This document shows positions 1-9,660 of a stretch of 64,000 nt of DNA, in pieces. The notes beneath the pieces are model-generated. The model saw nothing but the letters and a program-made list of their open reading frames with translations, was not told where the DNA came from and did no database searches. The first letter of the stretch is position 1; each line of letters starts with the position of its first letter. The stretch comes from Paenibacillus tyrphae. GTDB lineage: Bacteria; Bacillota; Bacilli; Paenibacillales; NBRC-103111. The DNA lies in assembly GCF_027925525.1 (NCBI RefSeq), contig NZ_BSDJ01000036.1, positions 1 through 64,000 of the forward strand. The letters are read 5' to 3'. Made by a program: the position numbers and the translations under genes.

Positions 1-1210
1 GCCGTCTTCCATCCAGCGCGCCAGGTCCCCTGTACGGTACAGCCGCTCTCCCGGGACGAACGGGCTGTCGACAAATTTCTCTTCGTTCAGCTCCGGTCGG
101 TTCAGGTACCCCCGGGCTACGCCGACGCCGCCAATGCACAGCTCGCCCAGCACACCTACCGGCACCGGGTTCAGGTGAGCATCCACAATGTAGAACCGGG
201 CGTTCAGCCACGCCTTGCCGATCGGCACATTCCCCGCCTCCGGCAGCTTGCTCAACGGCTCGTCGTAGAAGCTCGAATCGATCGCCGCTTCCGTTACCCC
301 GTACGCGTTGATGATTCTAAACTGCGAGCCGTAGCGCTCCTGCAGCAGCCGGTAGTCCGTCACGCTGCAACTGTCCGAGCTTGTGATCAGCAGCTCCATC
401 GAGCTCGTATCCAGACCCTGCTCCGCTACATATTCCATGAACGGCACGATCAGCGCAGGCGTCGATTCGAAGATCGTAATCTGCCGGTCGCGAATCCAGC
501 CATACAGACGAGTCGGATCGATCCGGTCGTCCTTCGGGCAAATGACCATCGTTCCGCCGTTGTACAGCGTCCGCGCGATATCCCCGACGAATACGTCGAA
601 GGAGAAGCTCGCCAATTGCAGCAGCCGTACCGGGAACTGATCCAGCCGGTACTCCCGGCGATAGGCCGCGGCCGTATTCACCAGGCTGCGGTGCTCGATC
701 ATAACGCCTTTCGGCCGTCCCGTCGTGCCTGACGTGTAAATCACGTACGCCAGATCGTGCGGCTCGCTCACGTCAGGCCCGTTTGCTCCGTCACCACCGT
801 ACGACTGCTCGTCGTCAAGGCAGAGGCAGCGCACGCTTTGCAGCGCCGCATCTTCCGCCAGCCACGCTTGGGCTTGGTCCTGCAGATGAGTTTGCGTCAG
901 CAGCACCGTAGCCCCACTGTCCTCCAGCATGAACCGGATGCGCTCCGACGGATACTCCGGATCGAGCGGCACATACGCGCCCCCTGCTTTCCAGACCGCC
1001 ATGACGCCGACCAGCAGGTCCACCGAACGGTCGGCTAAAATGCCGACGATCGACTCTCTGCCGATGCCGCCCTCGCGCAGCGTGTAAGCCAGCCGGTTCG
1101 CTTGCTCGTTCAGCTCCCCGTACGTCAACTGCTTGTCCTCGTACACGACCGCCGTCGCTTCCGGAGTACGCGCCGCCTGCTCTTCGAACAGTCGGTGGAA
1201 CGTTTTCTCC
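1..1210. repeat. Intragenic A-domain repeat, copy 2
   Basis: Nearly identical at DNA level to 4591-5800 (constant offset 4590). It covers most of the second adenylation domain, including the whole substrate-pocket region. Similarity drops sharply upstream, in the condensation domains. Confidence 0.9.
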
Positions 1211-4200
1211 GGCGGCAGCTCAGGCAGCGCCGGGTTGAAGCCTTCGATAATCTGCTCGCTCTCCGAATCGGTGAGCAGCCCCAGCTCGTTCACGCCGATG
1301 TTCGGGTTGGCCGCAACTTGCTCCATCATTCGGGCGAAATGACCGAAGATTCGCCGGACGCCCGATTCGTTGAATGTCACCGCATTATAGCTGAACCGGA
1401 GGAGGATACGTTCGTCCGGGATGACGGTCACGTCAAAGTCATAGTTCGTTTGCTCCGGCGCTTCGATGTTGGATATGGCCAGCGCTTTTTTGCCACCGCC
1501 GACCATTTGTTCGATCCGCTGCTCGGCCGGATAATTTTCGAACACCATGATGTGGCTGATCAATTCCCGTTTCTGCTCACTCAGCGCCTGAATCTCATAC
1601 AGCGGATAAGTATCGTAGGCGCCCGAAGCCAGCGCTTGCTCCTGCGTTCTTCGCATCACATCTGCGAACGATTCCCCTGCCGTGCTTTGAATGCGCACCG
1701 GAATCGTATTGATGAACAGACCGATCATGCTTTCCACGCCCGGGATGTCTGCCGGACGGCCCGACACGACGCAGCCGAACACGACATCCTTGCTATTGTT
1801 GTACGTTTGCAGCATGAGGCCCCATACCGTTTGAACAAGCGTACTGACCGTTACCTGGTTTTGTCTGGCCACCCGTTCGACCCGCTCGCTCAGCTCCTTG
1901 CTGAGCTCAAAGTCCATTTCGATCGGAACATAGCCTTCCTGCTTGTGCCGCGATTTCTCTTGGGGCAGCAGCGTCTGTTGATCGTAGCCGGCCAAGTAAT
2001 CGCTCCAATAGCTCGACGCCGCATTCATGTCCTGCTTATCCAGCCACTCGATATACTGGGCAAAAGGCGTCACCGGGGCCAGCTCGGGCTGCCTTTGCTC
2101 GTGGAACGCAAAGTAGCCGTCGAACACTTCCTTAATCATGGAGAACATGCACCAGCCGTCCATCAGAATATGATGATGGCTCCAGATGAAATGATGGGCT
2201 TGCTCTCCGGTACGCAGAATTGCCACGCGCATCAGCGAGTCTTGCACAAGATCAAATCCTTTGGCCTTGTCCAAGGCCGCAAAATCGGCGGCATATTTCT
2301 CGCGTTCCGACTCCGGCAGTCCGCTCACATCTTCGTAATGAAGCTCGCAGCTCCGCTGGCGGAATACGACCTGTACCGGCTCGTCCTTCCAGCCGCTTAT
2401 AAAATTGGTCCGCAGCGCTTCATGCCGCTGTACCAGCAAGTCCAGGCTTCTGGAGAAAGCCCCAACATCGAGGCTTCCCTGCAGATCGAACGTCACCTGC
2501 TCGAAATAGGCACCTGATTCGGAGTCCATCAGGTTGTGGAACAGCATCCCTTTCTGCATCGGGGTCAACGTATACACATTTTCCAGTTCGCCCATCGTCC
2601 CGATGCGCTCCGCCAGCTGTTCGAGCTCTTCCACGGTCAGTCCTTTCAACAGGACGTCGCTTGGCGTCAGCTCCGGCCGTTCTTTCCCCAGGCAGTGCGC
2701 AATCACTTCCCGCAAGCTCGACTGAAGCAGCTCGCCGAACCGCTCCACCGTTTCCCGGCGGTACTGGGTTGTGCCGTACCGGATGGTCAATTCCAAAGCA
2801 CCTTCCGTAACCATGCCGTTCATGTCCAGCGCAAAATCCATCGTCGCGTTCCTGCTGACGTCCGAACCGGTGGAATATGGAGAAGGCTTCATTCCGTTGC
2901 TGTCATAGTCCTGATCGAACTGCCCCAAGTAGTTAAAGCTGATTTCCGGCTCCAGGACAAAGCGCTCGCCCTCTTGCGGAGCGGACAAATATCTCAGGAT
3001 TCCGTAGCCGATTCCCTTGTTCGGAATACGGCGCAGCCCTTCCTTGACCTGCTTGATCTGCTGGGAAACGGTATGGCCCTGGCCTGTCTCCAGCACGATC
3101 GGAAACTGGCTCGTGAACCAACCTACTGTGCGCGTAATGTCGACATCCTTCACGATGTCTTCCCGCCCGTGGCCTTCCAGATTCACAAGCACCCGGTTGA
3201 GCCCGGTCCACTGGCGCACGGCCATGCCCAGCGCGGCAAGCAGCAGATCGTTCATCTCCGTATTGTAGGCGCGGTGCGCCTGCTTCAAGAGCTGTTCCGT
3301 TTCCTGTGCCGTCCATCTTACGGTCACTACATCGCTGTCTTGGAGCAGCGACTTGCCTTGCTCGTAATCTTTAGGTAGCGGGACATTCCCGGCTTGCTCG
3401 ATCCCCTGCCAGTACGCCCGTTCGGACTGCATCGCCGGACTATTGGCATGGAGGGACAATTGCTCGGCCCACGTCCGGAACGAATCCGTTTTGTGCGGAA
3501 ACCGGATCGCTTGACCGCTTAAAGTCTGTTCATAGCCCGTAGCCAGATCTTCGAACAAAATGCGCCAGGACACGCCGTCCACGACCAGATGATGAATGGC
3601 GATCAGCAGATGGTCGCCATCCGCGCAGCGGAACAGACCCAGCTTTACGAGAGGCCCGTTTTCAAGGTCGATGCCGCCTTGAATTTCGTTTGCCTTCGCT
3701 TCAATCGCTGCATCGCAGTCCTCGGTGCCGGTCAAGTCCACGACTTCCAAGCTGTACAGCTCGCCTTCGTCGATTCCCCGGTTCCAGGCCGCGTAGACGC
3801 CGTTTTCGGTGTTCCGGTATACCGTACGCAACGCGTCGTGATGCTCGACGATCTTCTTCATCGTCTGGCGCAGCGCCGCTTCGTCGAAGCCTTGCTGACG
3901 GTACTGCATAAAGGACTGGTTGCTGTGATGCAGATCGGCCGGATTTTGCTCGAAGAACCACCGCTGAATCGGCGTGAGCGCCACGTCGCCCGTTACTTCT
4001 TCCTGGCTCGCGATTTTGCCGGCCGTTTGAAGATGCGGACTGAGCGCCGCTATGGTCGGATGATGAAACAAATCGCGCATCACCATCTTATAGCCGGTCT
4101 GAAGCAGTCTCGAAGACACCTGCAGCGCTTTAATCGAGTCGCCGCCGAGCGCAAAGAAGTTATCCAGTATCCCGACCCTGTCTACCCCCAGCACGGCTTG

Positions 4201-7176
4201 CCATACCGAAGCAAGTGCCAGCTCCGCCGCCGTACGGGGCGCCGCATATTTCGCTCCGGCTTGAACGTTTCCTTCCGGTTCGGGCAGTGCTTTGCGGTCC
4301 ACCTTGCCGTTAGGCGTAAGCGGCAGCTGCTCCAGACGCACCAGACGCGCCGGAACCATATGCGACGGCAGCGTTTGATCCAAATACGATTGCAGCTCGT
4401 CCAGATCGAGCTCTTGCTCCGCAACCGCGTAACCGCACAAATATTTTTGACCCCGCTCATCGGTCCAATCCGTCACAACGGCTTGACGAACCCCGGCGAA
4501 ACGGAGCATCGCCGACTCAATCTCGCCCAGTTCGATCCGGTAGCCGCGAATCTTCACCTGATAGTCGATCCGGCCGATAAAGTCCACGTTGCCGTCTTCC
4601 ATCCAGCGCGCCAAATCGCCTGTGCGGTACAACCGCTCTCCGGGGACGAACGGGCTGTCGACAAACTTCTCTTCGTTCAGTTCCGGTCGGTTCAAATATC
4701 CTCGGGCCACGCCCGGACCGCCGATGCACAGCTCGCCCAATACCCCCACCGGTACCGGATTCAACTTCGCATCCACGATGTAGAACCGGGCGTTCAGCCA
4801 AGCCTTGCCGATCGGCACATTCCCCGCCTCCGGCAGCTTGTCCAGGGACTCGTCGTAGAAGCTTGAATCGATCGCCGCTTCCGTTACCCCGTACGCGTTG
4901 ATGATTCTGAACTGCGAACCGAAGCGCTCCTGCAGCAGCCGATAGTCAGCCACACTGCAGCTGTCCGAGCTTGTGATCAGCAGCTCCATCGAGCTCATAT
5001 CCAAGCCCTGCTCCGCTACATATTCCATGAACGGCACGATCAGCGCAGGCGTCGATTCAAACGCGGTAATCCGCCAATCGCGAATCCAGCCGTATAAACG
5101 GGTCGGATCGATGCGGTCGTCCTTCGGACAAATGACCATCGTTCCGCCGTTGTACATCGTCCGGGCAATATCCCCGACGAATACGTCGAAGGAGAAGCTC
5201 GCCAATTGCAGCAGCCGCACCGGGAACTGATCCAGCCGGTATTCCCGGCGGTAAGCCGCTGCCGTATTCACCAGACTGCGGTGCTCGATCATAACGCCTT
5301 TCGGCCGTCCCGTCGTGCCCGACGTGTAGATGACGTACGCCAGATCGTGCGGCTCGCTTGTGTCAGGCCCGTTCGCACCATCTCCGCCGAACGAATGTTC
5401 GTCATCGAGGCAGAGGCAGCGCATGCTTTGCAGCGCAGCATCTTCCGCCAGCCACGCTTGGGCGCGCTCCTGCAGATGGGTTTGTGTCAGCAATACCGCT
5501 GCACCGCTATCCTCCAGCATGAACCGGATGCGGTCGGACGGATAGTCCGGATCGAGCGGCACATACGCGCCTCCCGCTTTCCATACCGCCATGACGCCGA
5601 CCAACAGGTCCACCGAACGGTCGGCTAGAATGCCGACGATCGATTCCCGGCCGATGCCACCCTCGCGCAGCGTGCCGGCCAACCGATTCGCCCGTTCGTT
5701 CAACTCCCCGTAGGTCAACTGCTTATCCTCGTACACGACCGCTACCGCTTCCGGGTTGCGCGCCGCCTGTTCCTCAAACAACCGGTGGAACGGCTTATTG
5801 TGCGGAACCTCGGGTAATACCGGGTTAAACTGGGTCAATATCTTGCTTTTCTCTTCTTCGCTCAGCATGGACAGCTCGCGCACCGTCTGCTGAGGGTTCT
5901 GTATAATTTGTTCGATAATCGCAATCATCTGTTCGGCAATGCGCAGGATTTCATGTTCCTCGAACAACTGAATGCGGTAATCGAAATTCAATTCAATCCG
6001 CCCGTCATCGATCATGTCCACGACGTGAATGGCAAAATCCCCCACTTCGTGTCCGCAAAAACGGCTGTTTTGCAGAACGCTGAGGTCATCGTAGTGGGAC
6101 CAGGTAAGCGGCAAATATTCAATATCCACCCGAAACAATTCCGGAATGTCGTGTTGCTTGTTTTCTTTTCTCAAATCCTGGATGAGCTGATTGTACGGAT
6201 ATTTCTGATGGCGGAGGTTCGACTTCTGTTCTTTGGATACATGATGCAGAAAAGTTGCTGCACTCTGATCCGGGTCCAGCAGCATACGCGTCGCAACGGT
6301 GCTTACAAACATCCCGATCGTCTCTTTTTCTTGCTTCGACGTCCGGTTTGCATAAATCGTGCCTACCGTAATATCTTGATTTCCGGTTACTTTATGAAGA
6401 AGGATATACAAGGATGCCAAAAACAAAGTAAATATACTGACGTTATTCTGCTCGCTGAATTGCTTCAATTGTTCATAACGTTTATGGGTAAGGGGAACGC
6501 TTGCTCTTCTGGCCTCCGTGCTTATAGCGTAAGGCGTATTTGGTTTGATGGCGGTAATTTCTGAGAACGATTTGAATTTGTCCAACCAGTAGGCCTTATC
6601 TTTTTGGTAACGTTCCGACCTCTCGTATTCCTGTTCGGCATAAATATAATCGAGATAAGAGCTTTTGGCTTTCTGATCCGGCACGGTTCCATTCAGCAAA
6701 TCCATATAGTTTTGCATGACCGTGTTGACGATGATGTGCGATGCTACGCCGTCGGCAATAATGTGGTTGATTTTCAGGTTAAACCAGTGTTCTTCATTGT
6801 TAATGTTAAAAACACAAAAGTGATACAACTTCTCATCAAAAATGCTTATCGGTATTCTATTAAAACGCTCCTGCCATTCCTTCGCTTCCTCGACGCTCCC
6901 CATTTCCAGATAATCGCACTCGGGGATGATGTTCGATTCCTCTTCGAACCATTGCATCGGTTCGGCTTCGGAAGGAGCGATCCGGATACGGAAAGCATCG
7001 TACTCTCTTATCAATTTATAAACCGACTGCATCAAAACGTCGGTTTGGACGTGTCCCCTTATGAATAAAGTTCCTCCAATAGCTCCGACGGTCGTATTCG
7101 GATACATCATTTCCATATTCCAAATTCTTCGCTGCGCTTGGGTTAAAGCATACAATTTATTTTTATTCTCGCTCAC
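1..7176 (-). CDS. Non-ribosomal peptide synthetase, first subunit (C-A-PCP-E-C-A..., 3' end outside window)
   Basis: This is the first assembly-line protein of a lipopeptide. An open frame of 2392 codons starts at GTG 7176 (GGAGAG five bases upstream) and runs off the left edge. Domains: starter condensation (about residues 8-445; NHIIADG at about 138, so the first His of the usual HHxxxDG is Asn); adenylation 1 (YTSGTTGRPKG; LPLTPNGKVDRKALP near 4282-4326); carrier protein with LGGDSI near 4140, the form seen before E domains; epimerisation (HHLVVDGVSW near 3575, EGHGRE, FNYLG); condensation 2 (HHHILMDG near 2168); adenylation 2 (A3 motif near 740). By position against GrsA both A domains read D-V-G-E-I-S-A-I-D, a code associated with 2,4-diaminobutyrate. 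The predicted start of the product is acyl-D-Dab-L-Dab. It is last in an operon with ectB, a hydrolase gene and sfp. Confidence 0.93.
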   Translation of the reverse strand, partial: MSENKNKLYALTQAQRRIWNMEMMYPNTTVGAIGGTLFIRGHVQTDVLMQSVYKLIREYDAFRIRIAPSEAEPMQWFEEESNIIPECDYLEMGSVEEAKEWQERFNRIPISIFDEKLYHFCVFNINNEEHWFNLKINHIIADGVASHIIVNTVMQNYMDLLNGTVPDQKAKSSYLDYIYAEQEYERSERYQKDKAYWLDKFKSFSEITAIKPNTPYAISTEARRASVPLTHKRYEQLKQFSEQNNVSIFTLFLASLYILLHKVTGNQDITVGTIYANRTSKQEKETIGMFVSTVATRMLLDPDQSAATFLHHVSKEQKSNLRHQKYPYNQLIQDLRKENKQHDIPELFRVDIEYLPLTWSHYDDLSVLQNSRFCGHEVGDFAIHVVDMIDDGRIELNFDYRIQLFEEHEILRIAEQMIAIIEQIIQNPQQTVRELSMLSEEEKSKILTQFNPVLPEVPHNKPFHRLFEEQAARNPEAVAVVYEDKQLTYGELNERANRLAGTLREGGIGRESIVGILADRSVDLLVGVMAVWKAGGAYVPLDPDYPSDRIRFMLEDSGAAVLLTQTHLQERAQAWLAEDAALQSMRCLCLDDEHSFGGDGANGPDTSEPHDLAYVIYTSGTTGRPKGVMIEHRSLVNTAAAYRREYRLDQFPVRLLQLASFSFDVFVGDIARTMYNGGTMVICPKDDRIDPTRLYGWIRDWRITAFESTPALIVPFMEYVAEQGLDMSSMELLITSSDSCSVADYRLLQERFGSQFRIINAYGVTEAAIDSSFYDESLDKLPEAGNVPIGKAWLNARFYIVDAKLNPVPVGVLGELCIGGPGVARGYLNRPELNEEKFVDSPFVPGERLYRTGDLARWMEDGNVDFIGRIDYQVKIRGYRIELGEIESAMLRFAGVRQAVVTDWTDERGQKYLCGYAVAEQELDLDELQSYLDQTLPSHMVPARLVRLEQLPLTPNGKVDRKALPEPEGNVQAGAKYAAPRTAAELALASVWQAVLGVDRVGILDNFFALGGDSIKALQVSSRLLQTGYKMVMRDLFHHPTIAALSPHLQTAGKIASQEEVTGDVALTPIQRWFFEQNPADLHHSNQSFMQYRQQGFDEAALRQTMKKIVEHHDALRTVYRNTENGVYAAWNRGIDEGELYSLEVVDLTGTEDCDAAIEAKANEIQGGIDLENGPLVKLGLFRCADGDHLLIAIHHLVVDGVSWRILFEDLATGYEQTLSGQAIRFPHKTDSFRTWAEQLSLHANSPAMQSERAYWQGIEQAGNVPLPKDYEQGKSLLQDSDVVTVRWTAQETEQLLKQAHRAYNTEMNDLLLAALGMAVRQWTGLNRVLVNLEGHGREDIVKDVDITRTVGWFTSQFPIVLETGQGHTVSQQIKQVKEGLRRIPNKGIGYGILRYLSAPQEGERFVLEPEISFNYLGQFDQDYDSNGMKPSPYSTGSDVSRNATMDFALDMNGMVTEGALELTIRYGTTQYRRETVERFGELLQSSLREVIAHCLGKERPELTPSDVLLKGLTVEELEQLAERIGTMGELENVYTLTPMQKGMLFHNLMDSESGAYFEQVTFDLQGSLDVGAFSRSLDLLVQRHEALRTNFISGWKDEPVQVVFRQRSCELHYEDVSGLPESEREKYAADFAALDKAKGFDLVQDSLMRVAILRTGEQAHHFIWSHHHILMDGWCMFSMIKEVFDGYFAFHEQRQPELAPVTPFAQYIEWLDKQDMNAASSYWSDYLAGYDQQTLLPQEKSRHKQEGYVPIEMDFELSKELSERVERVARQNQVTVSTLVQTVWGLMLQTYNNSKDVVFGCVVSGRPADIPGVESMIGLFINTIPVRIQSTAGESFADVMRRTQEQALASGAYDTYPLYEIQALSEQKRELISHIMVFENYPAEQRIEQMVGGGKKALAISNIEAPEQTNYDFDVTVIPDERILLRFSYNAVTFNESGVRRIFGHFARMMEQVAANPNIGVNELGLLTDSESEQIIEGFNPALPELPPEKTFHRLFEEQAARTPEATAVVYEDKQLTYGELNEQANRLAYTLREGGIGRESIVGILADRSVDLLVGVMAVWKAGGAYVPLDPEYPSERIRFMLEDSGATVLLTQTHLQDQAQAWLAEDAALQSVRCLCLDDEQSYGGDGANGPDVSEPHDLAYVIYTSGTTGRPKGVMIEHRSLVNTAAAYRREYRLDQFPVRLLQLASFSFDVFVGDIARTLYNGGTMVICPKDDRIDPTRLYGWIRDRQITIFESTPALIVPFMEYVAEQGLDTSSMELLITSSDSCSVTDYRLLQERYGSQFRIINAYGVTEAAIDSSFYDEPLSKLPEAGNVPIGKAWLNARFYIVDAHLNPVPVGVLGELCIGGVGVARGYLNRPELNEEKFVDSPFVPGERLYRTGDLARWMEDG
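4591..5800. repeat. Intragenic A-domain repeat, copy 1
   Basis: Partner of the repeat at 1-1210. The two copies differ by scattered, often synonymous substitutions and no visible indels, as expected for a duplicated module or gene conversion between modules using the same amino acid. Confidence 0.9.
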
Positions 7177-7254
7177 ATCGACACTCTCCTGGCATAGGGA
7201 TTCGTAAGGTAGGCCCGCAACCCAAGGTACTGGAAAATCATTGTTCAAGAGCAA

Positions 7255-7273
7255 GCGGGCTTATTCAGCCCGC
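7255..7273 (-). other. Small hairpin between sfp and the NRPS gene
   Basis: GCGGGC and GCCCGC arms around a 7-base loop lie in the 121-base gap between the sfp stop and the NRPS start. No T-run follows, so it is more likely an mRNA-processing or stability element than a full terminator. Confidence 0.35.
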
Positions 7274-7297
7274 AGAGCTCATCATATTATGGCCCGT

Positions 7298-8008
7298 CTA
7301 CGAAACGGGCTGTACAGATACTAGCGATTTCAAGAACGTGTCGAACGGCAGGACGGTCAGCTCTTCGGCAAAATCGCGTTCCTGCCCGCATACGGCCAGC
7401 TTGTACGGACCGTCTACAGGATACTGCTTAAACCAGTACTCCTTCAAATCCGGGCTATGCAGCAGGACGGGATTGCCCTCCGACGTTACCCGCACCGCGA
7501 AGCGGTCCAAAGGAAGAGAAAGCCCGACCCCTCTTTGCTTAATAAAGCTTTCCTTCAAAGTCCACAGATCGTAAAAATAAGGCAACCTCTCCGCAAACGG
7601 GCGCTGCTGCAAATCGTATGCTTCTTCGGAAGCGAAATAATGATAGGACCATGAAAAATCGATGTACTGCTGTCGTTCGATATCGATGCCTACCGGCTGC
7701 TCCGAGATGGCGCACACAACCCATTCGCCGGAATGGGACACGTTGAAATGAATATTCGGAAAACCGTCTAAAGACGGCTTTCCGTAAGCATTATGGATAT
7801 ACCGGATATCCGAGGGGCGAAGTCCCCATTTTTGCCCGATGAGCCACCGCGCTAGCGCTTCCCCGACCAATGTTCTGCACTGGTCCTCAGGCTGCTTCAA
7901 GCTTGCGGCTTTCGCTTGCTTTTCTTCCGATACGCAATCGTATAGCTGCTGCATAATGCCGGCCTCGGGCTCCCCGGATAACCGGACCGCGTAAACTTCG
8001 ATCGTCAT
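7298..8008 (-). CDS. sfp: Sfp-type 4'-phosphopantetheinyl transferase
   Basis: Transfers phosphopantetheine from CoA to the conserved Ser of NRPS carrier domains, turning apo-synthetase into its active form. The 236-residue length is typical of Sfp. Visible motifs are FNVSHSGEW followed by VGIDIE (Mg/CoA site) and WTLKESFIKQRGVGLSLPL (catalytic Glu/Lys motif). The start ATG at 8008 lies 9 bases after the stop of the upstream hydrolase gene, and its Shine-Dalgarno (GGGGGGAAGG) overlaps that gene's end, so the two are translationally linked. The NRPS gene begins 121 bases downstream. Activation of the neighbouring synthetase is inferred from position and family. Confidence 0.95.
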   Translation of the reverse strand: MTIEVYAVRLSGEPEAGIMQQLYDCVSEEKQAKAASLKQPEDQCRTLVGEALARWLIGQKWGLRPSDIRYIHNAYGKPSLDGFPNIHFNVSHSGEWVVCAISEQPVGIDIERQQYIDFSWSYHYFASEEAYDLQQRPFAERLPYFYDLWTLKESFIKQRGVGLSLPLDRFAVRVTSEGNPVLLHSPDLKEYWFKQYPVDGPYKLAVCGQERDFAEELTVLPFDTFLKSLVSVQPVS

Positions 8009-8017
8009 AGGCGTCGG

Positions 8018-9595
8018 TTAGTGCCTTCCCCCCTGTTTATCGACATAGACCGAGCGGAGCAGGGATCTTTCAAACGGAGCGCCTTGCGCCGTCACACCCT
8101 GAACCTCGACGGACGTTTGGTAGACGCCCGGTTCTTGGGCTGCCGTCAGATCCAATTCGTTATTCGCGCCTGCCACCGCTTGTTTTTTCAACGATTGAAC
8201 TTGCTTTTTGCCCGGATTGCCTTGCTCAGGGATAAAGCTCACATTGTAACGAATGTTGAGCTTGTTGGAGGACAATCCGCTGCCGTCGGCTTCGACACGG
8301 AATTTTTGCTTGTCATGTGTCGTCATCTTGAGCGAATCGGAAAGTGCCGAATCGTATTGAACCGTCAGCAGATGCGCGCCGGGCTTTTTGGATTGCGCCT
8401 GCAGCGTCCACTCGCCCTGTTCCGGCTTAGCAACGACCGCCGTATGGTGCCAGCCGTTTTTGAACAGCTCCTGATCCTGCTCTACCTTGACATCAACCGT
8501 TCTTTTCTCGCCGTTCGGCGCAATCAATTCCAGGCGGTCGGCCGGTTGATCGGCAATCCAGTCGAAGGTGATGCTCCGCACATCGTTCTCCACGGGAAAA
8601 CGCTCGACGGCGATGCTTTCATGCTTGCCTCCACGGATCAGCGTGCTGCCGGGTTGAACCCGGTCCAACGGATTCGTTTCCCGAGCCGCACTTTGTCCGG
8701 CGCTGCCGCCTTCCGCCTCCGCTGCCAATCCGGCTGAAGCCGCCAAATAAGGCTTGATCAGCGGGAACATCGGCGTGCCGTTGTGAACCACCTTGTGGTC
8801 CCACGGTCCGATCTTCACCATAGTGCCCTTGGGATTGTGGGCGCTGCTGACCGTTACGACACCGTCGTTCGGACCGAATTTCGATAAATACAGCCCTCCA
8901 GCAAGGTAAATCAGACTAGAATCGTGCCAGCCGTCGCCGGCGAACGTATAAATCTTGTTCTTCGAAACGTTGGCGTGCGAATCGGTAATCGAACGGAAAT
9001 AGTTCATGTAAGACGTTTGCATGGAGTAGGTGCCCTCAGTCTTATAACCGATCAGGTCCGCCAGCCATCCCGCCCAGTCGGAGTACGCCAAATCGGCGAG
9101 CTGCGATCCATGGTGAGGGCTTCCTAAAGTGATGACGTGCGAAACGTACGGATACGCGCCGTAATGCACGAGAGCCGTTTGCGAGTCTACCCCGCCTTTG
9201 CTGTGGGCGACGATCACGAGCTTTTTGCCCGGGAATGCCTTGGAAATTTCCACGATTTTATCGGCAAGCAGCTTGCCGTTATCCCACATGTTTTTCGACG
9301 GGCCTCCGGAATCGTACAGCTCGACAAAAGCGGTTTGATACCCGTTATTGTAAGCCGTTTGGTACATATCGTTCGTTTCGTACCAAGTTCCGGCGTTTGC
9401 TGTTAAGCCTTGTACGAACAGAATGACCGGGTAGTTCGGATTCAGGTTGCTCGGTGTAGCGCCGGGCGCCCAAGTTCCGGGAACGCCAGATAAGTTCGGG
9501 TCGGGTGCGGCAGCGGAAGCAGGCGCTGCAACGGCAGCCCAAAGCAGCAGGCATGACAACAGCAACGTCAGAACTCTTTTATTCATCAATAACAT
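8018..9595 (-). CDS. Secreted lipase-like alpha/beta hydrolase
   Basis: 525 residues with an N-terminal signal peptide (basic start, Leu-rich core, ASAA cleavage region). The hydrolase core holds an oxyanion-type LFVQGLTAN strand, the nucleophile elbow AHSKGG, GSPHHGSQLAD after it, a probable acid Asp in PNDGVVTVSSA and a probable His in WDHKVVHNG; this order fits lipase class 2/family I enzymes. About 230 further residues with beta-type sequence follow, perhaps a lipid- or surface-binding domain. It sits between ectB (65-base gap) and sfp (9-base gap), so it is transcribed with the lipopeptide genes. Release, deacylation or self-protection roles are guesses; ordinary lipase activity is equally possible. 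Start 9595 follows GGGGGAG closely; an in-frame ATG three codons later is an alternative. Confidence 0.85.
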   Translation of the reverse strand: MLLMNKRVLTLLLSCLLLWAAVAAPASAAAPDPNLSGVPGTWAPGATPSNLNPNYPVILFVQGLTANAGTWYETNDMYQTAYNNGYQTAFVELYDSGGPSKNMWDNGKLLADKIVEISKAFPGKKLVIVAHSKGGVDSQTALVHYGAYPYVSHVITLGSPHHGSQLADLAYSDWAGWLADLIGYKTEGTYSMQTSYMNYFRSITDSHANVSKNKIYTFAGDGWHDSSLIYLAGGLYLSKFGPNDGVVTVSSAHNPKGTMVKIGPWDHKVVHNGTPMFPLIKPYLAASAGLAAEAEGGSAGQSAARETNPLDRVQPGSTLIRGGKHESIAVERFPVENDVRSITFDWIADQPADRLELIAPNGEKRTVDVKVEQDQELFKNGWHHTAVVAKPEQGEWTLQAQSKKPGAHLLTVQYDSALSDSLKMTTHDKQKFRVEADGSGLSSNKLNIRYNVSFIPEQGNPGKKQVQSLKKQAVAGANNELDLTAAQEPGVYQTSVEVQGVTAQGAPFERSLLRSVYVDKQGGRH

Positions 9596-9660
9596 TCACT
9601 CCCCCAATAAAATGGTGAACCGAATATGATTTCTCCACTCCATCACCCGCCGGCCGGACC

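Noticed and set aside
175-6564. Long plus-strand open frames rich in Arg, Gln and His across the left end
   Set aside because: They run antisense to the NRPS gene, have no ribosome-binding sites and their composition is that of the reverse complement of a high-GC coding frame.
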